Source of the DNA: Lachnospiraceae bacterium UBA1712
Lineage (GTDB): Bacteria > Bacillota > Clostridia > Lachnospirales > Lachnospiraceae
DNA length: 64,000 bases
Direction of reading: 5' to 3'
Assembly (NCBI GenBank): GCA_002317175.1
Contig: DCJA01000001.1
Location: 64,065 to 128,064, forward strand
Shown here: positions 26,249 through 35,735 of the stretch, piece after piece
Layout: the number at the start of each line of letters is the position of its first letter
Numbering within the stretch: position 1 is the stretch's first letter
Made by a program: the position numbers and the translations under genes
The notes under the pieces: model-generated
Seen by the model: the letters and a program-made list of their open reading frames with translations, nothing else
Database searches by the model: none
Told to the model about the DNA's origin: nothing

Positions 26249-27154
26249 TTATTCACCCGCTTTACATGAAATAATCCATGGTGCTGGCTGCTGTTCATAG
26301 GTATGACGACTTGTAACCTTCGCTACAGAAACCTGTATAATCTCTGGATCAGATATACAGAATTTCTTGCATCTTTCAAGCATTGAAGCTGCAAGTGCAA
26401 AATCAAGTGTATAAATTACAAATTCCATAGAAGGATTAAGTTTAACAAGGCACTCTATCTCCTGTTCCATTGAAGCGGATGCTACTAACATAGTAACATC
26501 CGGAACAGGAAGTCCAGCCATATTTTCCTCTGAAACCGAATCAATTATTGATACATTATTAACGCCAAACTGTTCAACATTTTCTTCAAGAGCTCTTCTA
26601 TCATTACCATTGTACTCAACAGCCACAATAGAACCCTCACCATTAAGAATGGCAGCTTCAACTGCAATCGACTCGCTGTTGATACAGCAGATATTCTTAC
26701 CTTCTTCAATCTGCATCTTTGATAAAAGAACCGCTCTAATCTCAGAACCAACGTACTTAACAGAGCCCTTTACAAGTGCGCTGTTGTCCATACCAAATTT
26801 GACAGATGCTCTGGCATTAGGGTTAAGAATAATCATACCAGCTGAAGCATTAATACCTCTGTCAATCATATTAGCCACAAGATCCTGTTTAATAGGTCCT
26901 ACAGGTTCAGAACCCTCATTATAAATAACTGTGCAGTCACCCAAACCAGCATTATACATACGGTAGAAAATATCCGGATGACCTGCCTCAGTAAATACAA
27001 GCACGCATCTATGCGCCTCACATGAAGGTATTATATTCTTATTTTTTCTTGTAATATCAAGAATCTTTACATGTTCAAGATCAATATCTGTCTGACTAGA
27101 GAAATACTGTAACCATGAAATCACGTGTGTATTATTAAAAAGTCTTTCTTCCAT
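26249..27154 (-). CDS. Degenerate CbiT-like SAM methyltransferase-fold protein
   Basis: A 301-residue protein. Its middle resembles the methyltransferase half of cobalamin enzymes CbiT/CobL: EIRAVLLSKMQIEEGKNICC corresponds to the conserved EIRAL.LSKL.L.pGd stretch. NGEGSIVAVEYNGNDRRALE and NVEQFGVNNVSIID match the following strands. The SAM-binding glycine motif is replaced by CCINSESIAVEAA, so binding may be lost. No other corrin genes are near. It lies 27 bp after a DHH-type protein with which it is probably co-transcribed. The fold is moderately supported; activity is doubtful. Confidence 0.5.
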   Translation of the reverse strand: MEERLFNNTHVISWLQYFSSQTDIDLEHVKILDITRKNKNIIPSCEAHRCVLVFTEAGHPDIFYRMYNAGLGDCTVIYNEGSEPVGPIKQDLVANMIDRGINASAGMIILNPNARASVKFGMDNSALVKGSVKYVGSEIRAVLLSKMQIEEGKNICCINSESIAVEAAILNGEGSIVAVEYNGNDRRALEENVEQFGVNNVSIIDSVSEENMAGLPVPDVTMLVASASMEQEIECLVKLNPSMEFVIYTLDFALAASMLERCKKFCISDPEIIQVSVAKVTSRHTYEQQPAPWIISCKAGE

Positions 27155-27181
27155 GAGTTAACACCTCCGGTTATATAATAA

Positions 27182-28105
27182 CTATGCGTTAGCCTGCTCA
27201 CAAAGTTCTGCAAGCATCTTGTCCAAATCAGCAATATTCTCTTCAGAGAACTGACAGGTACCAACCTTCTTATGACCACCGCCATTATATTTGAGCATAA
27301 GACTTCCAACATTAACATCACAGGTCTTATTTAAAATACTGTAACCAACAGCTGCTGAACATCCAACTCCGCCCTTACCAGCTACAATCCATGCACTGAT
27401 ATTCTGCTCTGGATACATACTGTAAATCATAAATCTGTTACCAGTATAAATTGGATCAACTCCTCTTAAATCACTGATAATAACCTTGCCTTCAACTCTT
27501 GTATGAGCAGTTACCATAGCCTTAAATTTCTCTGTCTGCTCATTGTAAACTTCAATTCTTTCCTGTACATCTGGCATAGCAAGAATCTCAGCAGTTGTCT
27601 TATCCTTGCAGGCAACCATAAGCTTCTCCATCAACTGATAGTTAGAAACTGTGAACTGACGCCATCTGCCAAGACCAGTTCTTGGATCCATCAAAAATCC
27701 TACAAGTATCCATCCAGTTGGATTCATAATCTCATCTATTGTAAGATTACCAGAATCAACCTTGTCTACTGCTTCCATCATATCTGTATAGTTAGGGAAA
27801 CGCTCTGCTCCACCATAATACTCATATATAATTCTTGCACAGCTAGGTGTGATTCTGCTTTCGCCCTTATATTTACCCTCAAGTTCAAGTCTCTCATGTT
27901 CACTTGAATGATGATCAAACCATAATCCACAGCCCGGAACATATGGAACATTAGCCAGACAGTCATTCTCATCAATCTCAACAAGGCCATCCTGTAAATC
28001 CTTTGGATGAGCAAATTTCCAATGATCAATAACCCCTGCTTCTAACAAAAGTGCTCCACATGCCAATCCATCAAAATCGGAACGTGTAACCAGTCTCATA
28101 GCCAT
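27182..28105 (-). CDS. DHH-superfamily phosphoesterase-like protein
   Basis: About 307 residues with features of DHH/DHHA1 phosphoesterases: TRSDFDGLACGALL (D10, D12), LWFDHHSSE (D64, H65, H66) and the C-terminal GGGHKKVGTCQ typical of DHHA1 nucleic acid or nucleotide binding. Relatives include oligoribonucleases and cyclic-dinucleotide phosphodiesterases. The middle of this protein is shorter and the substrate is not evident. I choose ATG 28105 because GGAGG lies 9 nt upstream; the longer start at 28147 is unsupported. Confidence 0.7.
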   Translation of the reverse strand: MAMRLVTRSDFDGLACGALLLEAGVIDHWKFAHPKDLQDGLVEIDENDCLANVPYVPGCGLWFDHHSSEHERLELEGKYKGESRITPSCARIIYEYYGGAERFPNYTDMMEAVDKVDSGNLTIDEIMNPTGWILVGFLMDPRTGLGRWRQFTVSNYQLMEKLMVACKDKTTAEILAMPDVQERIEVYNEQTEKFKAMVTAHTRVEGKVIISDLRGVDPIYTGNRFMIYSMYPEQNISAWIVAGKGGVGCSAAVGYSILNKTCDVNVGSLMLKYNGGGHKKVGTCQFSEENIADLDKMLAELCEQANA

Positions 28106-28176
28106 ACCAAAATACCTCCAAAATTGCATAAAATATATTGCAAACATTATATCATATTAGTCAAATATATCCAAAC

Positions 28177-28205
28177 AAAAAAGGATTCAAAATGAATCCT
28201 TTTTT
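28177..28205 (-). terminator. Terminator after rlmH
   Basis: Stem AAGGATTC/GAATCCTT (28181-28188 and 28194-28201), extended by A-T pairs on both sides, loop AAAAT. It lies immediately after the rlmH stop codon and ends the glycosyltransferase-MCP-mnmA-rlmH unit. Confidence 0.8.
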
Positions 28206-28206
28206 A

Positions 28207-28686
28207 CTATTTATGATATGGCTCATTATTCATGATCCTATAAGCCCTGTATATCTGTTCAAGCAATATAACTCTCATCAGCTGATGCGGGAAGGTCATA
28301 TCTGAAAAACTAATCAGTTCGTCTGCTCTCTTTTTGATGAAATTGCATATTCCAAGCGAACCACCTATTACAAAAATAATATGACTTTTTCCGCCAACAC
28401 CAATGCTGTTTATCTTATTCGAAAATGAAACAGAATCATATTTTTTGCCTTCTATTGCAAGAGCAATAACATAAGCATCATCAGTAATATACTTTTTAAG
28501 CTTATCTCCTTCTTTGTCCATAATCTGACTGCACAGATTGTCACTGGCTCCATCAGGCGTCTTTTCATCTTCCACTTCTACTATTTTCAGCTTGCAATAT
28601 CTACTCAGCCTTTTTGCAAATTCATCAATTGCATCCCTGTAAAACTTTTCTTTAACTTTTCCTACTGTTAATAATGTAATCTGCAT
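28207..28686 (-). CDS. rlmH: 23S rRNA pseudouridine-1915 N3-methyltransferase RlmH
   Basis: SPOUT-class methyltransferase of 159 residues that methylates pseudouridine 1915 of 23S rRNA on assembled ribosomes. It starts MQITLLTVGKVKEKF and contains the SAM-binding IIFVIGGSLGIC. It ends in the typical HQLMRVILLEQIYRAYRI...PYHK. It is translationally linked to mnmA (start 2 bp after the mnmA stop). Confidence 0.97.
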   Translation of the reverse strand: MQITLLTVGKVKEKFYRDAIDEFAKRLSRYCKLKIVEVEDEKTPDGASDNLCSQIMDKEGDKLKKYITDDAYVIALAIEGKKYDSVSFSNKINSIGVGGKSHIIFVIGGSLGICNFIKKRADELISFSDMTFPHQLMRVILLEQIYRAYRIMNNEPYHK

Positions 28687-28688
28687 AA

Positions 28689-29762
28689 TTATTCTTTAAT
28701 TATGGTGCCACCACCAAGTACAATGTCACCATCGTACAGTACAGCAGCTTGTCCAGGTGTAATAGCACGCTGTGCTTCATCAAATACTATCTTAATATGA
28801 TCATCGTCAAGAACATACACAACAGCATCATTCTCTTTCTGTCTGTAACGAATCTTGGCTTTGCATCTTAGTTCACCCAAAGGAGCTCTGCCACTAATCC
28901 AGTGCATATCTTCCACGAGGACCTCATGAGCAAAAAGATCATCATTCGATCCAAGAACTATTTCATTTTTATCAGGACATATATCGCATACATACAATGA
29001 TTCCTTAGCTGATATACCAAGTCCTCGTCTCTGTCCAATGGTATAGGCTATAATCCCCTTATGCTGACCAAGTACATGACCTTCTTTATCAACAAAATCT
29101 CCAGCAGCATATTCCTTATCAGAAAAACGCTTTATTGCAGATACATAATCACCATCAGGAACAAAACAGATATCCTGACTATCCGGCTTATTAGCATTAA
29201 TAAAACCATGCTTCTGCGCCTTTTCTCTTATTTCATTTTTAGTAAATTCCCCTAGTGGAAATTCAGTATGTGCAAGCTGGTCCTGTGTCATTGAATAAAG
29301 TACATAACTTTGATCCTTGGAAGGATCAAGAGCCTTCTTTAGCACAAAGCCCTTTGTTGTCTCATCTATTCTTGCGTAATGTCCAGTAACAATTTTGTCA
29401 CAGCCAAGTACTCTGGCTCTTTCATAAAGTTTTTCAAACTTCAGATATCTGTTACATTCTATACAAGGATTAGGTGTCTTACCATTTTCATAACAATCTA
29501 CGAAATTATTGATTACCTTCTCTTTAAACTGTTCATTAAAATTAAACACATAATAAGGAATACCCAATGAATTAGCAACACTTCTGGCATCCTCAACGTC
29601 GTCCAGAGAACAACAGGTATGTCCTTTGTTAATATCCAGACCAGCATCCTCATTTGAATAGAGTTTCATGGTAACGCCAATACATTCATATCCTTTTTCT
29701 GTCATCAGACAGGCAGCCACGCTACTGTCTACACCGCCACTCATAGCGATAAGTGCTTTCAT
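28689..29762 (-). CDS. mnmA: tRNA-specific 2-thiouridylase MnmA
   Basis: Thiolates U34 of tRNAs for Lys, Glu and Gln. It is 357 residues long with PP-loop MSGGVDSS near the start. The catalytic cysteine region is NPCIECN (C100/C103), and the second cysteine of the pair is C199 in DSQDICF. AGAGGG precedes ATG 29762. It forms a unit with rlmH; the sulfur donor gene (iscS/nifS type) is not adjacent. Confidence 0.96.
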   Translation of the reverse strand: MKALIAMSGGVDSSVAACLMTEKGYECIGVTMKLYSNEDAGLDINKGHTCCSLDDVEDARSVANSLGIPYYVFNFNEQFKEKVINNFVDCYENGKTPNPCIECNRYLKFEKLYERARVLGCDKIVTGHYARIDETTKGFVLKKALDPSKDQSYVLYSMTQDQLAHTEFPLGEFTKNEIREKAQKHGFINANKPDSQDICFVPDGDYVSAIKRFSDKEYAAGDFVDKEGHVLGQHKGIIAYTIGQRRGLGISAKESLYVCDICPDKNEIVLGSNDDLFAHEVLVEDMHWISGRAPLGELRCKAKIRYRQKENDAVVYVLDDDHIKIVFDEAQRAITPGQAAVLYDGDIVLGGGTIIKE

Positions 29763-29771
29763 ATCATCCCT

Positions 29772-31487
29772 CTAATATCTATACTGTGCAAGGAACTGAT
29801 TCATCTCTCCAACAGACTCGTCGCTCTTTGCATTAGCATCATTTATTTCTTCAATACTGTTATTAAGTTCAACAATACTGTCAGCAATACTCATTATTTC
29901 TTTATTATTGTCTTCAGAAGCCATACCTACATCATTTACAGATTCGGAAATACTTTGTATCTGTTCTTTATATGCATCTGAAATATTTTGTAAATTAATC
30001 ATATTATTCTGCAATACAGCCATACTTTCAGAAAAACTACTGCTTATATTGGCAAAATCATTATAATCAACTGTAACATTATTCTTTAACAACGATAACA
30101 TCTCTGACGAAAGATCAAGTAATCCCTGAATCGCCTGCATTACATCATTGCTAACAGTCTGTATCTCTCCTGCAGCACTATCGGAATCCGATGCAAGCTT
30201 ACCAATTTCATCAGCCACTACAGCAAAACCGCGTCCAGCTTCTCCTGCTCTTGCGGCCTCGATTGAAGCATTAAGTGCAAGAAGATTAGTCTGACTCGAT
30301 ATTCCTTTAATAGCCTGAGTCAGTTCCTGAATTCTTTCAACAGATCTGGCTCTGTTAGTCTCTCTGTCAAACTTGGCAGAAATATCATCTACAGCCAGAG
30401 ATATCTTATCAGAAGCAGTTAATGCAGTGTTTTTCATATTTTTTGCTTCAGCATCAACTTCTGATACTCTACCAGTACTTTCATCAGTAATATCACTAAT
30501 CTCAGTCATTTTATTCAAAGCATCAGCAGCTCTTCTATTAATCTCATCTATTGCAGCTGAGATTTCCTCAGAAGTTGCCACAATATTTGTAACAGAATCC
30601 CTTACAAAGGACGATCTTTCCTTACTGTTTTGAGCTGAATTGTCAATATCAGTCATAGCTTCAGAAATAATATTGCTTCTTTCATTTACTCCCAAAAGAA
30701 TATCCCTTGTTTTTGCAATAAGTTTATTATAACTATTGGAGATTTCTTCAAGTTCATCACCCGTGTTAACCAAAACTTTTGAAGTCAGATCTCCATCATC
30801 AGCTGTTACTTTGAGGATCGCTTCATTAAGCTTTATAAAATTAAGCTTTACTCTTCGTGTATATGCATAGGCAATAGCCACAATTAATACAGTTCCAATC
30901 AAAAACGCCAAGCCAATCCATTTGTTAAGTTTAGCTATTGCATCAGAAATAATACCTGCATTATAGTCAACGCCAACTATACCAACTACTTTTCCAGAAC
31001 TATTGATAATCGGAGCGTATCCTGTGTATACAGTACCCCATTCATCTACTGTGGCTTCTTTAGTAACAGATGGAATATTATTCCATGCTTCAGTCATCTC
31101 ATCCTCAGTATCGTACAGCTCGGCAAAATCAGCCGGATCTTCAGGATCTGTATCAATTACAAATTTAAAATGGCTGTCATCTTCATAAGTCATAGCATAA
31201 ATATACTGAACTGTCTCTGAATTAAGAAATGCTGATAAACCAGAATACATCTCTTCATATTCAGGAGTACTATCACCTTCAGATTCTGCATAAGCAGCAA
31301 AATCATCACCATCAATAAGTGACGCTGCTACTACAGCCTGTTCTTTTGCGGCTGTCATATTAGTCTCAAGCAGATAGCTATTCATTACCCTGTAAGCAAC
31401 ATTGCCCAGAATAAAAGCCATGACCAGTCCTGCAAGAACTATCATTATAAATAAAATATGAGTTATTGATCTCTTTCTTGTCTTCAT
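29772..31487 (-). CDS. Methyl-accepting chemotaxis protein
   Basis: Transmembrane chemoreceptor of 571 residues. Membrane helix 1 ([20 protein letters not shown]) leads to an extracytoplasmic sensor of about 150 residues of Cache-like type ([20 protein letters not shown]). Helix 2 (about 190-208) and a HAMP domain follow. The coiled-coil signalling domain has the conserved tip [20 protein letters not shown] near 409. The ligand is unknown. It implies a flagellated or at least chemotactic relative. It ends 9 bp before mnmA and follows a glycosyltransferase gene. Confidence 0.94.
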   Translation of the reverse strand: MKTRKRSITHILFIMIVLAGLVMAFILGNVAYRVMNSYLLETNMTAAKEQAVVAASLIDGDDFAAYAESEGDSTPEYEEMYSGLSAFLNSETVQYIYAMTYEDDSHFKFVIDTDPEDPADFAELYDTEDEMTEAWNNIPSVTKEATVDEWGTVYTGYAPIINSSGKVVGIVGVDYNAGIISDAIAKLNKWIGLAFLIGTVLIVAIAYAYTRRVKLNFIKLNEAILKVTADDGDLTSKVLVNTGDELEEISNSYNKLIAKTRDILLGVNERSNIISEAMTDIDNSAQNSKERSSFVRDSVTNIVATSEEISAAIDEINRRAADALNKMTEISDITDESTGRVSEVDAEAKNMKNTALTASDKISLAVDDISAKFDRETNRARSVERIQELTQAIKGISSQTNLLALNASIEAARAGEAGRGFAVVADEIGKLASDSDSAAGEIQTVSNDVMQAIQGLLDLSSEMLSLLKNNVTVDYNDFANISSSFSESMAVLQNNMINLQNISDAYKEQIQSISESVNDVGMASEDNNKEIMSIADSIVELNNSIEEINDANAKSDESVGEMNQFLAQYRY

Positions 31488-31524
31488 ACTGTAACCTCCC
31501 CAGATTACGACGTCTTTTCTATTA

Positions 31525-32556
31525 TTACGATGCTAATTTTTTTCTAAAATTGCGATAAGCCCATAATAACTTATAATAAACCACGAAATACAATGCTGAT
31601 TTGCAGGCCATATTAATCAGTTTTTTCTCTTCAGTTCCAACTCTCTCCTGATAATAATGATTTGACCTGAAGTCAGGAAAAGTATCAAGCAGCTCTTTAG
31701 TCATATTTCTAACATAACCGACTTTTGTCGGCCTAACACACGGCATGTAAGTAAATAAAGTATTGATATAAAAAAGTTCAGTAAACTTAAACTCTATTTC
31801 ATCCTTAAATTCATCGATAATGCCAAGACGCTTTGCTTCGCTTACTATAATTCGTCCAGAAGCAAGCCTGTCATTACATCGAGCTTGGGAGAAAGTATGA
31901 ACAGTAGATTCCCCGTGCTGATAATAGAAGTACATTGGTTCTTTAATATATTCAAAGCGATTGGCCAAAAGCAGATAAGAATTGCTCATGGCATTATCTT
32001 CATAAAAGATATCTTCAGGAAACCATAATTCATTATCTATAATAGTCTTACGCCTAAATATCTTTACGCACAGACTTCCACCATCAAGAATCAGACTTGC
32101 TTTTGAATCATGATTAAGTACTCCCACCTGTTCTTCTCTGCTGTTAGCTTCAACTTCAGCCCCAACAGTGTATGTATGCTCATGAACAAGGGAATAATCG
32201 CAGCCTACAATATCAGCCCCAGTTTCATTAGCCTTATTAATCATACGTTCATAAAATTCAGGGATAATCCAGTCATCAGCATCTATAAAACCAATCCATT
32301 CACCTTTAGCAGCCTTAATGCCTATATTCTTTGCGCCTCCCTGATGATGATTAACCTCACTGTGTATGGCATGAAATTTATCTGGATATCTCTTCTCATA
32401 CTCCCGAAGAATATCCATTGAATTGTCCGTGGAACAATCATCCACTGCCACAATCTCATAATCAGAAATGGTCTGGTTTATCAAGGAATCCAGACACCAG
32501 TTTAATTTATTATCAGCAGCCATATTGTAAACAGGCACTATAATGCTCAAAATCAT
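31525..32556 (-). CDS. Family 2 glycosyltransferase
   Basis: GT-A fold transferase, 343 residues: start [18 protein letters not shown], acidic nucleotide-sugar motif [10 protein letters not shown], metal motif region GFIDADDWI. The C-terminal part is typical of enzymes of capsule or teichoic/exopolysaccharide synthesis. No membrane helix is seen. No polysaccharide cluster surrounds it. Sugar and acceptor are unknown. Confidence 0.9.
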   Translation of the reverse strand: MILSIIVPVYNMAADNKLNWCLDSLINQTISDYEIVAVDDCSTDNSMDILREYEKRYPDKFHAIHSEVNHHQGGAKNIGIKAAKGEWIGFIDADDWIIPEFYERMINKANETGADIVGCDYSLVHEHTYTVGAEVEANSREEQVGVLNHDSKASLILDGGSLCVKIFRRKTIIDNELWFPEDIFYEDNAMSNSYLLLANRFEYIKEPMYFYYQHGESTVHTFSQARCNDRLASGRIIVSEAKRLGIIDEFKDEIEFKFTELFYINTLFTYMPCVRPTKVGYVRNMTKELLDTFPDFRSNHYYQERVGTEEKKLINMACKSALYFVVYYKLLWAYRNFRKKLAS

Positions 32557-32679
32557 ATGATAGTTATTTCCCTTTAGTATAATAATTCACTAAATACTTT
32601 TTATTAGTGATCAGTCATTATTTGTGAAGCATTTATTATATAGTTTTCATTATAACATTTAATCATAAACAAATAAACA

Positions 32680-32708
32680 AAAAGGCCTATGCAATGCATA
32701 CGCCTTTT
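32680..32708 (-). terminator. Terminator after the GGDEF gene
   Basis: Imperfect stem in 32680-32708: AAAAGGC plus TATGC pairs with GCATA plus GCCTTTT, one mismatch, loop AAT. It lies 3' of the diguanylate cyclase gene on the minus strand. Confidence 0.7.
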
Positions 32709-32735
32709 AAATCATAAAAACAATCTAAAACATTC

Positions 32736-33809
32736 TTAATACACAATCTGGTCTCTGCCATTTTGCTTGCCAGTATAAAGCCTTTCATCAGCAATCTTAA
32801 TATTCTCATCAATGCTGAGTTTACTGTCATACTCAACCAGTCCAAAAGTCATAGTAAAGCTAATCTGATTATCTCCATAATCAACTACAAGTTTTTTAAC
32901 TGCATTTCTTATCTCAGATAACTTAACCAGAGCATCATCGCCATTGTAATTATCAAAGAAAAACAGGAATTCTTCTCCGCCCCATCTTGCTACTGCACCA
33001 TTATTTTTAATTTGATTCATTAATAGCGCAGAAATCTGTCTTAAAACTTCATCACCCGCTTCATGGCCATATGTGTCATTAATCTTCTTGAAAAAATCTA
33101 TATCACATATACAAATAGAGCTGAAACCATCTCCATTATATTCTAGTCTGGAATTGATATATTCAAACATTTTGAATCGATTCCAAAGCTTGGTTAACGG
33201 ATCAGTAGAAGCTATATACTCCAGTTCCTTATTGTACTTAATAAGCTTATTCTCTGTATCCTGATTCTCAAGTGCATAATTGACACCACAGGCAATAAGA
33301 ATAGCAAAAACAAATATGGTACTGGCTATCTGAATATACATCTGCGTTTGAACATTTAAAACGCACACAGGATCAAAATATCTGCAATAAAAATATAAGC
33401 CCAATCTTATGGCGCATATAATAATCGCATCAGCAATCTGTTCCCACAATCCCATTCTTAAAAAAAGAATATTATAAAGAACCAATGCAAACAAAAAGTG
33501 CTGAATACCACTATTCCATCCAAACCATCTAACGCAAAGACATACTGTAATCAGTGTAACGAAGATAAAAATGTGACTCGCGCCAACGCTTCTTTGTCCA
33601 TAGCTAAGCACAAAAGAGATTATATAGCCTGCTACAAACAGGCCCATTATCAATAGAGCAAGAAGACTGTTTTCATATACGGCAACTACTCCAAAAACAA
33701 TAAGATAAAGTGTCATTAAAATACAACAGAATCTGGTAGCAACCGCTGTCTTTTTTAATTCATTTTTATTTTTAACATCTTTAAGCAGAAAATCTAATAC
33801 TCTATACAT
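32736..33809 (-). CDS. Membrane diguanylate cyclase (GGDEF)
   Basis: 357 residues with about six membrane helices in the first 185, then a GGDEF domain beginning STDPLTKLWNRF. The active-site motif is RWGGEEF near 276, preceded by CDIDFFKKINDTYGHEAGDEVL. It makes cyclic di-GMP from GTP. No RxxD inhibitory site is visible just before the motif, so product inhibition through that site is unlikely. There is no EAL domain. It is a single gene between its own upstream region and a terminator. Confidence 0.93.
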   Translation of the reverse strand: MYRVLDFLLKDVKNKNELKKTAVATRFCCILMTLYLIVFGVVAVYENSLLALLIMGLFVAGYIISFVLSYGQRSVGASHIFIFVTLITVCLCVRWFGWNSGIQHFLFALVLYNILFLRMGLWEQIADAIIICAIRLGLYFYCRYFDPVCVLNVQTQMYIQIASTIFVFAILIACGVNYALENQDTENKLIKYNKELEYIASTDPLTKLWNRFKMFEYINSRLEYNGDGFSSICICDIDFFKKINDTYGHEAGDEVLRQISALLMNQIKNNGAVARWGGEEFLFFFDNYNGDDALVKLSEIRNAVKKLVVDYGDNQISFTMTFGLVEYDSKLSIDENIKIADERLYTGKQNGRDQIVY

Positions 33810-33905
33810 ACACTTCCCCTAATATGTATAAAAGTTTATCATTAAACATATAGCAATTATCTACTAACAAATAGCAAATTATTGTCAAAAGACAGATAAT
33901 TGCAT

Positions 33906-35033
33906 CTATTTTACTATTCTTGAACGCATCTTTAATACAGTTTCAAAAAGTTCAGAAGAAACAACCATAGCATTCGTATCTGCATCAATAACAATACCAT
34001 CTATCTTTGGGTTATTTGCCTTTGCACGCTTAATAACATCAATAAAGCTTTTTCTTACCTTTGAAAACCTCTTATCAACTGCGCTCATTTCTGAATCAGC
34101 TGAAAAAACAGGGAAAAAGTACTTATCACCTTTCTTTACAACATCAGGTACAAGCCTGATTTTTTCCTGATTTTTGAAGTCTCCATCATTTTCTTTAAGG
34201 CCGTTTTCTTTAGATTTTTCAACAAGTTCTTTTAAGGCCTGCTGATCCTGCTTGCTAAGCATAGCTATACACGGAACCAGCACAGAGCTGTCTCTTAACA
34301 GTTCAAGAACCTCTGTAAGTGAATCCTGGCTTTTATCAGCATTAAACTTAGCAATAGCAGCTCTAAGCATAGAGCCATCAGATAGTTCTTCTCTAGAAAG
34401 CTTAACTCCTGGATTAAGATCAGAAACAAGTTTGTTCTTACCTTCTGCATTCTGTTCAATATAAAGCAGAATCTCATCATCAATATGATAGCCAAACTGT
34501 TGTCCAGGCTCGCCCAATATCCTTGCAATAATCACCTGATCTCCCAGTCTTTCTATTCTAACTCGGCATTTTTCTGGCTCTAATCCATCTTTTGTCAGTA
34601 AAGCATAAACATCATCAATATTAATTTCATGTCTGAATTCATCCAAAAATGAAAATGTTCTGCTCTGTTTCAGATCCTCATCTGACTCTGATTTCTCTAA
34701 TATGGAGATTTTATCCATAAATTTTTCTCTAACAGGATCATTACCATATGCAACAAATTCAAATTCATCTTCCATAACAGCATCAATTCTAAAAGAAATG
34801 CGCTTATTAGCTTCAACTGGAGCAAATGAAATCTGCCCCTTATCTGTAGTAATTGCACAGGCAAGTATCTCAAGATACAGACCATTATCATGATCAATAT
34901 ATCCATAAGTCAACACACTGTCAGCATTCTCCCAGGCTGGCTGACCATTAATAAGTCCTTTTATATAGTCTGTAGCTTTAAATAGGCAAAAATTCCTGTA
35001 AACAGGTCTAAAACCATCAATACTGTATTTCAT
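33906..35033 (-). CDS. SseB-domain protein
   Basis: A cytoplasmic protein of 375 residues. The C-terminal third (about 225-370) resembles the SseB N-terminal domain: LRAAIAKFNADKSQDSL, VLVPCIAML, then KYFFPVFSADSEMSAV. The N-terminal two thirds are acidic, with alternating beta strands; I do not recognise them. No enzyme motif is visible. It follows the exonuclease gene by 18 bp and CGGAG precedes its ATG. Function is unknown; in other bacteria the domain occurs in secretion- and stress-linked proteins. Confidence 0.6.
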   Translation of the reverse strand: MKYSIDGFRPVYRNFCLFKATDYIKGLINGQPAWENADSVLTYGYIDHDNGLYLEILACAITTDKGQISFAPVEANKRISFRIDAVMEDEFEFVAYGNDPVREKFMDKISILEKSESDEDLKQSRTFSFLDEFRHEINIDDVYALLTKDGLEPEKCRVRIERLGDQVIIARILGEPGQQFGYHIDDEILLYIEQNAEGKNKLVSDLNPGVKLSREELSDGSMLRAAIAKFNADKSQDSLTEVLELLRDSSVLVPCIAMLSKQDQQALKELVEKSKENGLKENDGDFKNQEKIRLVPDVVKKGDKYFFPVFSADSEMSAVDKRFSKVRKSFIDVIKRAKANNPKIDGIVIDADTNAMVVSSELFETVLKMRSRIVK

Positions 35034-35051
35034 ATATTTCTCCGTTTCATA

Positions 35052-35732
35052 TTAGGTTACATTCTCAGTATACTTACACATAGGATAAGATGTGCAGCCT
35101 AAAAATTCTCCATATTTTCCTTTTCTTTTTATGAGTGTAGACTTGCATCTTGGACAAAGTCTGATTTGACTGTTCTGCACAGGATTAGCCAATCCCTTAC
35201 CAAGTTCTTCGAAAACCCTGTAGTTCATATAACAATCATTAAGAGCTCTGTGTGCCCCTTCTGTTGATATCCCATAATACTGCGAAAGGTCCGTCAGCTT
35301 ATGATGAGATAACTGTGGTAAGCACACCCTAGATAATTGTAATGTATCTATATAGTCGTTATCAATCATTTTATCATAAAAAACTTTTGCATCTCTATAA
35401 AGAAATTTCATATCAAAAGAATGTATGTTATGCCCAACCAGTATCATATCCGAGGCAAAATCAATAAATTTATCCAACAACTCCTCAAACACTGGTGAAT
35501 CAGCAACCATATCATCTGTGATACCATTAACCTGACTGGCATAAAATGGAATGGGCATCAGGGGGTTGACCAAACTGCTAAACTCATCGACCACCTCTCC
35601 CTTAATAACTTTGAGTGCCGATATTTCCACAACTCTGTCAGTTTTATAACTAATTCCCGTTGTTTCTAAATCAAATACACAATAATCCTCTACATATTTG
35701 TTTAATCTGCTACCATATCTGTTCGCTAACAT
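35052..35732 (-). CDS. DEDDh 3'-5' exonuclease with topoisomerase-type zinc ribbon
   Basis: 226 residues. The exonuclease domain of the DnaQ/epsilon type has DLETTG (D21, E23), GHNIHSFDMKFL and HRALNDC (catalytic His near 164, Asp near 168). The last 35 residues form a C4 zinc ribbon, CPRCKST...GCTSYPMCKYTEN, like those at the end of topoisomerase I. The ribbon probably binds single-stranded DNA. It is probably a repair or maturation nuclease rather than the replicase proofreader. It starts 3 bp after the GH31 stop. Confidence 0.88.
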   Translation of the reverse strand: MLANRYGSRLNKYVEDYCVFDLETTGISYKTDRVVEISALKVIKGEVVDEFSSLVNPLMPIPFYASQVNGITDDMVADSPVFEELLDKFIDFASDMILVGHNIHSFDMKFLYRDAKVFYDKMIDNDYIDTLQLSRVCLPQLSHHKLTDLSQYYGISTEGAHRALNDCYMNYRVFEELGKGLANPVQNSQIRLCPRCKSTLIKRKGKYGEFLGCTSYPMCKYTENVT

Positions 35733-35735
35733 ATA

